From NCBI GenBank assembly GCA_029238785.1, contig JAQWFN010000020.1, positions 1-32,817 of the forward strand: DNA of 32,817 bases, read 5' to 3'. Within the stretch, counting starts at the first letter, position 1. The number at the start of each line of letters is the position of its first letter. Source of the stretch: Flavobacteriales bacterium. GTDB lineage: Bacteria > Bacteroidota > Bacteroidia > Flavobacteriales_D > Sanyastnellaceae. The position numbers and the translations under genes are program-made. The notes below the pieces were generated by a model, which was not told the origin of the DNA, ran no database searches, and saw only the letters and a program-made list of their open reading frames with translations. Below are positions 1 to 6,589 of this stretch, piece by piece.

Positions 1-84
1 GGAGCGCCAGCGACCTAAACAGGAGCGCCAGCGACCCTAAACAGGAGCGCCAGCGACCCTAAACAAGCGAAGCCTCAACCAAAG
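1..84. repeat. GC-rich tandem repeat block, left copy
   Basis: Three head-to-tail units of 21, 22 and 22 bases (1-21, 22-43, 44-65) each read GGAGCGCCAGCGACC then CTAAACA or TAAACA. They are followed by a tail, AGCGAAGCCTCAACCAAAG, at 66-84. The reverse complement of the tail (CTTTGGTTGAGG...) and of the units (GTTTAGGGTCGCTGGCGC...) recurs at 6413-6570, so this is one member of a dispersed intergenic family in inverted orientation. The block starts at the window edge and probably extends upstream. Units abut without unique spacers, so it is not a CRISPR array. Confidence 0.85.
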
Positions 85-148
85 CACTGATGTCAAGCAA
101 CCCAATCAGAAAAAACGACATCATTCATTCAAAATAAATACGATAGAA

Positions 149-577
149 ATGGTCCTAAGTAAACCAATGCGATGTTGTTGTATCATGATCTTGGTCGTCA
201 TCACCGCCTGCCAATCCATCACCCCAAAAAACGACCTGACGCTCTTAATCAAAAACTTCAGGGCGGATAAGGTAGACACGAGCTTTAACGCGGCGGGTGA
301 AATTCAACAGGTCAACTTTTACCGACAATTGTATCAGGCAGAAGACATCGTGGTGTACAATGAATTGGATGCCAGCTACTCCTTTGATCGAGAGCAGGCG
401 ATTGGCGCTTACGGCATTGATTACCATTATGTGGCTGAATTGAGCTTCGATTCGCTGCAAGAACCCTTTGAAATGATCTTTTACAAAACCGACATGAGTG
501 TAAGCATGGATACATTAACTGGAGAAGCTACAATTACTAGTTATATGCAAGTGGATTCGACAATAGTGCTTAAATGA
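149..577 (+). CDS. small putative lipoprotein of unknown function
   Basis: The 142-residue product opens with a lipoprotein signal peptide: a hydrophobic stretch at residues 12-20 ends in a lipobox-like VITAC with the lipidation cysteine at 21. The mature part is about 120 residues, acidic, with a Tyr/Phe-rich centre and no motif I recognise. Met1 (149) and Met7 (167) are both possible starts; either keeps the lipobox. The gene sits 43 bases before the leucine-rich-repeat gene in the same direction and could be cotranscribed with it. No promoter or strong ribosome site is evident. Envelope location is inferred from the signal; the function is unknown. Confidence 0.7.
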   Translation: MVLSKPMRCCCIMILVVITACQSITPKNDLTLLIKNFRADKVDTSFNAAGEIQQVNFYRQLYQAEDIVVYNELDASYSFDREQAIGAYGIDYHYVAELSFDSLQEPFEMIFYKTDMSVSMDTLTGEATITSYMQVDSTIVLK

Positions 578-620
578 CCGTGCTTTGAACCAATACATCT
601 GAAGCGTGTACCTCAGGTTT

Positions 621-1973
621 ATGAAAGCATTTAGCATCTTCCTTTTCTGCCTATTTATCTCTTTTCAGACCACCGCACAACCTGGTCCGGATGTGATCTT
701 CCCAACAAACCTCCACTTGAACGATTACCCCAACTTTTCAAGGAAGTTGGACGAGAATGGTGTGGCTACAGATCTTCATCTTTCCCTGCTGGGCGTGATC
801 ACCATTGATTCCAGCGCAGACCTGTCCATCATCCCACAGTTAAAACAGAAAAAGCACTTGTCGCTAAAAATAGACATGGCCGAGATTCCCGCTGAATTTG
901 TCGACTTCGAACATACCGAAAGCCTTGAGCTCATCGACTTAAAAGATTCAACAAACATCAGCTTTTTGAATGCCTTTAAAAAGCTCAAAGGCTTGACCAT
1001 TAAACATTGTGGTGAACTGCTTTTTAGTGATGCCCTCAAACTCGATTCACTCCTTCGCTTGGACGTATCATCAAGTCAAAACCTCACAAGCCTTCAAGCT
1101 TTTGAAAGCCTAAGTTCGCTCGAATACATCTCTTTGAGAAACCTTCCTCAGCTCAAGCGATTTCCAGCTTTTGACTTCGACAACAAGATCCGGAAAGTGT
1201 ACATCTATCCTGAAGCGGGAAACGGCTGTACCAATTGCCCACCCAATCCAAACCAACTCGACATCAGCACGCTAAGTCACTTGCGGAATTTGGAAGAGCT
1301 GGACATGTTCAATGTGTGCGGCATCACCAAAATACCCGGCGACCTTTCTCCGAAACTGAAGGTCTTTCGATGGCACAACACTTTTCGAGCAAACAAGCAA
1401 TATGCGCTTCGGTCTCAACTTGAAGATGTAAGTAATTTTAATCAATACAAACAATTGGAGGTGATTGAGTTATCTGGTCTTGGTCTTCACGCGTTCAAAG
1501 GAAACTTTGGTGAATTGAACTTAAAACGCCTTCGCTTGAGCTCGATTGTTGGTTTGGAAGACCTGTCGGGCATCTTCACCATGGAGAGTATCGGGGAAGT
1601 GTTTATTGAGTACTGTAATTTTAAGGTCATCCAAGGAGATCAATGCCCAGTGAAGATCAAGAACATGGAGATTCAACTTTGTTCCTCCATTGAGAACATC
1701 GACTTCCTACTGGCCTGCGAAAACATCACTTCTCTGCGAGTAGGAGGAGGGAGAAAGTTAATGCTACCAAAGCAAGAAACTTGGAGGATTCCCAACTTAC
1801 TGCTTTTTGGGCATGGAGAAAGTGGTGAGTTTGTTGTGAAGATGAAAGAAGGAGAAATTGCCCAACAAAAGATCAGTCTTATTGGTGCCGGATTGCTAAG
1901 GCAGTTCAACATCATCATTGATGAACAAAGGGAGTTTGTTTACTTGAAGATGATTGAGGCTAAACACGAGTGA
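621..1973 (+). CDS. secreted leucine-rich-repeat-like protein
   Basis: The 450-residue product begins with a signal peptide ending FQTTAQ. I prefer the ATG at 621 because it puts the Lys and hydrophobic core in normal signal-peptide order; an in-frame GTG lies at 606. The body is built of irregular leucine-rich repeats (for example LDSLLRLDVSSSQNLTSL, LSSLEYISLRNLPQLKRF, LRNLEELDMFNVCGI, YKQLEVIELSGLGL). A GC-x-x-CPP motif interrupts the array near residue 200. There is no recognisable T9SS sorting domain and no membrane anchor, so it is probably periplasmic or released by another route. LRR folds usually bind protein partners; the partner here is unknown. Family assignment is from repeat pattern only. 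Confidence 0.7.
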   Translation: MKAFSIFLFCLFISFQTTAQPGPDVIFPTNLHLNDYPNFSRKLDENGVATDLHLSLLGVITIDSSADLSIIPQLKQKKHLSLKIDMAEIPAEFVDFEHTESLELIDLKDSTNISFLNAFKKLKGLTIKHCGELLFSDALKLDSLLRLDVSSSQNLTSLQAFESLSSLEYISLRNLPQLKRFPAFDFDNKIRKVYIYPEAGNGCTNCPPNPNQLDISTLSHLRNLEELDMFNVCGITKIPGDLSPKLKVFRWHNTFRANKQYALRSQLEDVSNFNQYKQLEVIELSGLGLHAFKGNFGELNLKRLRLSSIVGLEDLSGIFTMESIGEVFIEYCNFKVIQGDQCPVKIKNMEIQLCSSIENIDFLLACENITSLRVGGGRKLMLPKQETWRIPNLLLFGHGESGEFVVKMKEGEIAQQKISLIGAGLLRQFNIIIDEQREFVYLKMIEAKHE

Positions 1974-2267
1974 TTTACGAAGAACTGAAAGAGTGCTTTC
2001 TTGAATTGATCGTGCACACAGGTGAAGAGTAGATTTTTCTTGGAGCTAGATTTTTTTTAGGTGTGTAGTTCGTAGTAACAAACCTTATTTTGATGAGAGC
2101 AATGCTGCACAAAGGTGCCTTGCTGAAAAGCATGTTCTTTGCACGAAAGGCAGTGCTTTTCTGATTTTTCTCATTTCTAGTGAAAATGATACCTTGCTCC
2201 ATTAAAATAATACCTGATAGTTTCTATCTGAAAAAGATGGTTTTTTGATGGATGATTTAAGCTGTAG
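1974..2267. other. AT-rich intergenic stretch, no gene seen
   Basis: These 294 bases lie between the LRR gene and the acyltransferase. The only longer reading frame (minus strand, 1975-2202) has no recognisable protein features. The stretch has T-runs, a GATAG-TTT-CTATC mini-hairpin at 2216-2228 and a loose AAAAGCA/TGCTTTT inverted repeat around 2125-2160. I see no TAnnTTTG promoter, RNA gene or terminator with confidence. Confidence 0.5.
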
Positions 2268-3320
2268 ATGAAATATATAAAGGGCTTTGATACGCTCCGT
2301 GCGGTTTCAGTAATCTTGGTTTTGGTGACACACCTTGGGGCATTTCATTATTTGCCTGAGAATAATTTTGTTCGTTTGCGGGTCTGGTCTTTATTATCTG
2401 GGACTACAGGGGTAATGGTGTTTTTTACACTCAGTGGGTTTTTAATTACCCGTATTTTATTGATTGAACTGCAGCGATTTCAGAATCTAGATTTTTGGAA
2501 GTTTTATGCACGACGTTTTCTCCGTCTTTTGCCGCCTTTGCTGGTATTTTATACTGCAGTTTTGGTTTTGATGAAAACGGGAAGCATCACCAATTCTAAT
2601 GCGGGCTTTCTATTTTCCTTTTTCTATCTCTACAATTTTGTTCCGAAGCAGCATTACACCGGCGAGTTAGGACATACTTGGTCTTTAGCCTTGGAAGAAC
2701 AGTATTATTTGTTGTGGCCTTTTGCGATTCAATTTGTGAAAGGACAGAAAAAACTAATTGTTTTACTCTTGTTGTTTTTATTGCTTTCTGTGACGGCCGT
2801 CTATGCTTTTCCGCATTGGGAGTTTACCCATAATTTTAAATCGATGCGCTGGTTTATTCCAGCGGCTGCTCCTATTATCATAGGATCCTTGTTCGCTATT
2901 TTAGTCCACAACAAAAAGAGGGAAGATTTAGTAATGATGAGAAACAGGAATTGGCTTTTGGCAGGAGCTGTGATTTTGTTTTTGGCTCCATTATACAGTC
3001 CAGACTTGCGATTAAACTTTATACCGCAATCTACAGGTGTGGCTTTATTGTTTGTTTGGATTTTGTACAACCAGGAGTCAACTTTGGTCAAAATTCTAGA
3101 CAATAAGCCATTGTCTTACATTGGTAAGATTTCTTATGGTTTGTATGTTTACCAAGGCTTGTTTTTGAAAACTGGACCAGGACCTGATCCTTCTCAGAAT
3201 ATTTGGATTCAATCTTGGCCTCAGAACATTATCCTCACTTTTGTGGTCGCCATTCTATCGTATCACCTGTTAGAACAACCAGTGTTAAAGCTGAAGAAGC
3301 GTTTTACTCGTATTGCATAA
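2268..3320 (+). CDS. membrane acyltransferase, acyltransferase-3 (OafA/YrhL) family
   Basis: The 350-residue polytopic protein has the hallmarks of family 3 acyltransferases, which move acetyl or other acyl groups onto extracytoplasmic sugars such as O-antigen or capsule. It opens GFDTLRAVSV with Arg11 and the conserved His22. It continues with VFFTLSGFLI near residue 55, a basic YARRFLRLLPP segment near 85, and HTWSLALEEQYYLLWP near 140. The remainder is about eight hydrophobic helices ending in a short basic tail. There is no C-terminal SGNH domain. Base composition is visibly T-rich with TTT/TTG/TTA codons, unlike its neighbours, and an AT-rich gap precedes it, so recent acquisition is possible. 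The acceptor cannot be named because no glycan genes adjoin it. Confidence 0.88.
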   Translation: MKYIKGFDTLRAVSVILVLVTHLGAFHYLPENNFVRLRVWSLLSGTTGVMVFFTLSGFLITRILLIELQRFQNLDFWKFYARRFLRLLPPLLVFYTAVLVLMKTGSITNSNAGFLFSFFYLYNFVPKQHYTGELGHTWSLALEEQYYLLWPFAIQFVKGQKKLIVLLLLFLLLSVTAVYAFPHWEFTHNFKSMRWFIPAAAPIIIGSLFAILVHNKKREDLVMMRNRNWLLAGAVILFLAPLYSPDLRLNFIPQSTGVALLFVWILYNQESTLVKILDNKPLSYIGKISYGLYVYQGLFLKTGPGPDPSQNIWIQSWPQNIILTFVVAILSYHLLEQPVLKLKKRFTRIA

Positions 3321-3372
3321 GATCCACGATTTTTTGAAATGGAGTGGAGTTTGAATAATTCTGATAACAAAA

Positions 3373-3402
3373 AAACGCCTTCCCCAATTGGAGAAGGCGT
3401 TT
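3373..3402. terminator. bidirectional intrinsic terminator
   Basis: The hairpin pairs AAACGCCTTC with GAAGGCGTTT, continues past one C/A mismatch with CC/GG, and closes on an AATT loop. On the plus strand it is followed by TTTCTT; on the minus strand it is followed by a run of T (plus-strand A's at 3369-3375). It lies between the convergent acyltransferase and thioredoxin-like genes and can serve both. Confidence 0.85.
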
Positions 3403-3428
3403 CTTCTATATTCTAGCGTAGGTGACAA

Positions 3429-4235
3429 CTAGTCCATCAATACAATTCTACTTGTAGATTCCGTAGCGTCGTTATAAACGCGGATCATGTAGTTTCCAGC
3501 TGAAAGCTCAGCAAGATTGATCAATTCCATTTTGTTTGACGTGTTCATTTGGAAAACAATGTTTCCTAACATGTCGTAAACCTCAATCTGTACAGTTCCA
3601 TCGAAACCATCTAACTGAAGGTTAACGTGGTCTCTACTTGGGTTAGGGTAAACGTTTAAACTAGCAGCAGTTTGGTTTTCAACTACACTAAGCGCAGGAT
3701 CTAAGGTAATGCCCAAATCTGCGTTGTTGATGGCGTCTACCTGACCGTCTACAGAGTAAATCGCATAGGTATCGAGAACGATTTCGTAATCGCTTGGACG
3801 AATAACGTTAACTGTAGGAAAGCCAAGTGGTGCCCAAATGCTCAAATCCAAAGTCAAAGGAGCTTCGTTGATGATTGGGTAAGTTACCCCCTCAAGCCAG
3901 TTTCCAATTGTACTCGGACCAGTTCCTTCAAGGTCGGCCTGTGTTGTTGATGCATCTCCTTCATAAAAGATAACACGCAATTGGTTGGTACCGTTTGGTC
4001 CGTAAGCTTGGTGTAAATCTTCCAAAGCGTGAGACTGGTGAAGGTTCCAACATGGTCCGCACCAAGTTGCAGAAACATCAACCACAGCAATCAATCCTTG
4101 GTCGAGGATATCAGCGTATAGGTTGATTTGATTCCCGTCAAGATCAGAAACAGAGAAATCAGGAGCAGTTCCATACTGGGCAGAAGCTCCGAAAGTCATA
4201 AAAGCCGTAGCGGCGATAAGTAAAAGTTTTTTCAT
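3429..4235 (-). CDS. secreted thioredoxin-like protein with T9SS sorting domain
   Basis: The 268-residue protein has a signal peptide ending GASAQ. A redoxin/TlpA-like domain follows (about residues 22-175) with the active-site motif W58-C-G-P-C62 and a cis-proline segment GFPTVNV. The C-terminal 75 residues are a T9SS type A sorting domain (LNVYPNPSRD, YDMLGNIVF, LSAGNYMIRV). It should therefore cross the outer membrane through T9SS and be surface-attached or released. Disulfide exchange on extracellular substrates is the family expectation; the substrate is unknown. It is divergent from satD across a 225-base gap and ends at the shared terminator at 3373-3402. Confidence 0.9.
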   Translation of the reverse strand: MKKLLLIAATAFMTFGASAQYGTAPDFSVSDLDGNQINLYADILDQGLIAVVDVSATWCGPCWNLHQSHALEDLHQAYGPNGTNQLRVIFYEGDASTTQADLEGTGPSTIGNWLEGVTYPIINEAPLTLDLSIWAPLGFPTVNVIRPSDYEIVLDTYAIYSVDGQVDAINNADLGITLDPALSVVENQTAASLNVYPNPSRDHVNLQLDGFDGTVQIEVYDMLGNIVFQMNTSNKMELINLAELSAGNYMIRVYNDATESTSRIVLMD

Positions 4236-4361
4236 AATGCAGGTTTAAAATGAATGAAGCATGAATTTACACCTTTCCATTTCCTTAAACAAAAGTGATA
4301 TCGTTTAAATCTTGTAATGCAGAAGTAAATGAGCAACCCCGTTTTGAGAATGTTCTGGCAA

Positions 4362-4437
4362 TATCGTCTTCAAACCCGATAATGTGATTTATCGGTTCTA
4401 GACCCGATATTCTTGCATATCGGATAATAATCCGATA
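4362..4437. promoter_or_regulatory. operator array of alternating half-sites, 14-base period
   Basis: Hexamers CCGATA and TATCGG alternate in orientation and start at 4376, 4390, 4404, 4418 and 4432, an exact 14-base step. A near match (TATCGT) at 4362 is in the same register. Any adjacent pair forms a 20-base dyad of the form hexamer-N8-hexamer. The last half-site overlaps the -7 box of the satD promoter. This is the layout expected of cooperative repressor binding. The regulator is not proven; the helix-turn-helix protein encoded immediately downstream is the first candidate. Confidence 0.8.
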
Positions 4438-4443
4438 TATTTG
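4413..4443 (+). promoter_or_regulatory. satD promoter
   Basis: A perfect Bacteroidota -7 box, TATATTTG, occupies 4436-4443. A TTG at 4413-4415, 20 bases upstream, fits the -33 element. The predicted transcript start is around 4450, giving a leader of about ten bases before the ATG at 4461. The -7 box shares bases with operator half-site 4432-4437. Confidence 0.6.
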
Positions 4444-4460
4444 AATAAAACAGTTCAGCG

Positions 4461-5063
4461 ATGATAGCAGTGATTACTGGAGATATTATGAATTCCCGAG
4501 AAGTAGTGCCAAGCATTTGGCTTGAGTCTTTGAAGGGGGTATTGTTGCTTTATGGTGATGAGCCCTCAGCTTGGGAGATTTACCGAGGAGATAGTTTTCA
4601 ATTAAAACTTTCGCCAGATAAGGCCTTGCGCTGTGCTTTGCATATTAAGTCGGCCATCAAACAAGACGACCTGCTCGACGTGCGCATGGCGATTGGTTTT
4701 GGGGAAGAGTCGCATCACGCAGAAAAAATAACAGAATCGAACGGAACGGCTTACTTGAATTCAGGAAACTGCTTTGAGTCGCTCAAAAAGGAAACACTAG
4801 CTGTGGCTTCAATGAACAAGGTTTTGGACGAACGTTTGAATTTGATGTTGAGCCTCTTATTGCTCACAGCAAACCAGTGGAGCAAGACCGTTTCGAAGGT
4901 GCTTTGTGCGGCCTTTGAGCATCCTAACTTACCTCAAGTAGAATTGGCCGCATTGCTTGATAAATCGCAAAGCAGCATCAGTGAGGCACTTAAACGAGGC
5001 GCTTACGATGAAATACTGAAGTTGAACGAGCTCTTTCAGGCTGAAATAAAAAGCAGCTTATGA
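4461..5063 (+). CDS. satD: SatD family protein: cyclase-like domain plus helix-turn-helix
   Basis: The 200-residue protein matches the SatD family as I know it (opening VITGDIMNSR; WEIYRGDSFQ; DVRMAIGFG; NGTAYLNSGNCFESLK). The segment order resembles a class III nucleotidyl cyclase: Asp8 at the end of strand 1, a G43-D44 hairpin, a helix LRCALHIKSAI, R75-M-A-I-G like cyclase RIGIHTG, and an NGTAY...FESL helix like cyclase VNLAARLESL. Residues about 130-185 look like a helix-turn-helix (LPQVELAALLDKSQSSISEAL). It is therefore plausibly a nucleotide-sensing or nucleotide-making transcription regulator, which is inference. It overlaps the DUF3307 gene by four bases (ATGA). The family name comes from a Streptococcus mutans acid-tolerance locus; its biochemical role is not established as far as I know. 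Confidence 0.82.
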   Translation: MIAVITGDIMNSREVVPSIWLESLKGVLLLYGDEPSAWEIYRGDSFQLKLSPDKALRCALHIKSAIKQDDLLDVRMAIGFGEESHHAEKITESNGTAYLNSGNCFESLKKETLAVASMNKVLDERLNLMLSLLLLTANQWSKTVSKVLCAAFEHPNLPQVELAALLDKSQSSISEALKRGAYDEILKLNELFQAEIKSSL

Positions 5064-5770
5064 TGCTCTTGTTGAAGTTACTTCTCGCGCATGTTCTTGG
5101 TGATTTCGTGCTTCAACCCGCCAAATGGGTAGCGCATAAATTGGAGCGCAAGATAAAATCAGGCTACCTGTATTTGCACCTCTTGGTTCACCTTTTGGCC
5201 ATGCTCACTGTTTTGGGCTTTGATTTCACCTTTCTGCCGGGCATACTCTTGATTGCTCTTGCTCATTACCTCATTGATTTAAGCAAACTCTACCTCACTG
5301 GAAGGGCAGACAGCAAGCTTCTGTTTGTTCTCGACCAGTTGGCGCACTTGCTTGTGATCTTCTTTGTGGCGCAGTATTACACACCTTTAGCTGGGATTTC
5401 CTTCAATTTTGGAGAAAAGGAGGTGTTTTTGATTTTGACTCTACTCTGTGTCACATCGGTTTCTTCGGTGATTATTCGTGTGTTGATGAGTGCATGGAAG
5501 ATGGCTGATGATAGCAGCTCCTTAAATAATGCAGGGATGTACATTGGAATTTTAGAGCGGCTGTTTGTTTTTGTTTTTATCGTGATGGGGCAGTGGCAGG
5601 TCATCGGCTTTTTGATTGCTGCGAAATCGGTGTTCAGGTTTAGCGACCTCACTAGAGCGAAAGACCGTAAATTGACGGAATACATTTTGATAGGCACCTT
5701 ACTCAGTTTCGCCCTAGCAGTGGGATTTAGTTTGATTTACCTCGCTCTAAAAGAAAAGGTACTTTATTGA
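5060..5770 (+). CDS. DUF3307 polytopic membrane protein
   Basis: The 236-residue protein has about seven hydrophobic segments and the DUF3307 N-terminal signature LLAHVLGDFVLQP. Polar residues occur as i/i+4 pairs on successive hydrophobic segments: H11/D15, H40/H44, H69/D73 and D92/H96. A further motif, NNAGMYIGILERL, lies near residue 155. Such spacing puts side chains on one helix face and suggests an intramembrane metal or proton site; this is inference. Its start codon overlaps the satD stop (ATGATG at 5060), so the two are translationally coupled. I know SatD and DUF3307 to be frequent neighbours in Bacteroidota, which supports a shared function. No enzymatic function is established to my knowledge. 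Confidence 0.85.
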   Translation: MMLLLKLLLAHVLGDFVLQPAKWVAHKLERKIKSGYLYLHLLVHLLAMLTVLGFDFTFLPGILLIALAHYLIDLSKLYLTGRADSKLLFVLDQLAHLLVIFFVAQYYTPLAGISFNFGEKEVFLILTLLCVTSVSSVIIRVLMSAWKMADDSSSLNNAGMYIGILERLFVFVFIVMGQWQVIGFLIAAKSVFRFSDLTRAKDRKLTEYILIGTLLSFALAVGFSLIYLALKEKVLY

Positions 5771-5815
5771 ACCAAAGTCGTTTTAGCGTGTACAGCATCA
5801 CCAAAGAAAGAAGAT

Positions 5816-6373
5816 ATGAAAAAGCTAAGCCTCATTTGTTTGTTATCGATTGTACACGCTTTTCCGATGAACGCACAGCAAGCGCAGAAAAAGGATCATC
5901 AACGAGAAGTAAGTATTCTCCCTTATAAAGTCATTACGAACGATGCCTTCTTCAAAATAATGAGCTATGGGACCCCAGAAGGGTCAATGGACCACATTCA
6001 AGGATTTGAATACGAGTGGGGGTATAATTATGAATTGTTGCTTGATGTGAAGTTTCATAAAGAATACATGGCTGATGCCTCAGACCGTGACTACATTTTG
6101 AAGAAGGTGATTTCAAAAACACCGGCAGAGGAAGGGCTCACTTTCAAATTATACCTCAACGCAAATATCTATTTAGGCGAGCCAGAACCTGGTGTTTCAG
6201 CTTTCGAAGAAATCGAAGAAGGACTTTATCGCTATTACGATGAATTAGAGCTGCTTATTCCTGAAGAACTCATGCCCGCGTTTCAAAAGGTCTTGGATGG
6301 CGAAGCGGAGGGGAAGTCCACATTTAAAATCATCGGCCCAAATCGCGTGGAATTGGTGAGCATGAATTTTTGA
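5816..6373 (+). CDS. secreted DUF4377-like protein
   Basis: The 185-residue protein has a signal peptide ending PMNAQ. The centre reads IQGFEYEWGYNYELLLDV... followed by ADASDRDYILKKVISK, which fits the DUF4377 pattern (a GFxYExGYxYxL strand, then an 'ADAS..Y.L..V.SK' element). DUF4377 proteins are small secreted or lipid-anchored proteins of unknown function, often near META-domain proteins; none is present here. The C-terminal half is acidic with no other motif. It lies 45 bases after DUF3307 in the same direction and could be read through from the satD promoter. The coding region ends just before the GC-rich repeat block. Confidence 0.7.
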   Translation: MKKLSLICLLSIVHAFPMNAQQAQKKDHQREVSILPYKVITNDAFFKIMSYGTPEGSMDHIQGFEYEWGYNYELLLDVKFHKEYMADASDRDYILKKVISKTPAEEGLTFKLYLNANIYLGEPEPGVSAFEEIEEGLYRYYDELELLIPEELMPAFQKVLDGEAEGKSTFKIIGPNRVELVSMNF

Positions 6374-6412
6374 GTGGATTTTTTGGAAGAAGGGGGGGAG
6401 TTGTTATCAAGC

Positions 6413-6570
6413 CTTTGGTTGAGGTCGCTGCGCTCCGGTTTATGGTCGCTGCGCTCCGGTTTAGTCGCTGGCGCGGTTTGGTTGAGACTTCGCCGGTTGA
6501 AGGTCGCTTTGCTCCTGTTTATGTTCGCTGCGCTCCTGTTTAGTCGCTGGCGCGGTTTGGTTGAGGTTTT
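6413..6570. repeat. GC-rich composite repeat block, right copy
   Basis: This intergenic block is built from GTCGCTGCGCTCC / GTCGCTGGCGCGG modules separated by GGTTTA or TGTTTA. TTTGGTTGAG occurs at 6414, 6477 and 6556. A 27-base direct repeat (starting TTTAGTCGCTGGCGCGG) occurs at 6460-6486 and again at 6539-6565, 79 bases apart. The same modules occur in reverse orientation at 1-84. A 75-codon frame runs through it, but its product is simple Leu/Arg/Ser sequence produced by the repeat, so I do not call a gene. Confidence 0.85.
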
Positions 6571-6589
6571 ATTGTTGATTTCCGCATTC

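Noticed and set aside
1-84. CRISPR-like array at window start
   Set aside because: The 21-22 base units abut directly with no unique spacers and no cas genes are present.
1975-2202. 75-codon minus-strand frame between the LRR and acyltransferase genes
   Set aside because: No signal, domain, promoter or ribosome site; composition is that of AT-rich noncoding DNA.
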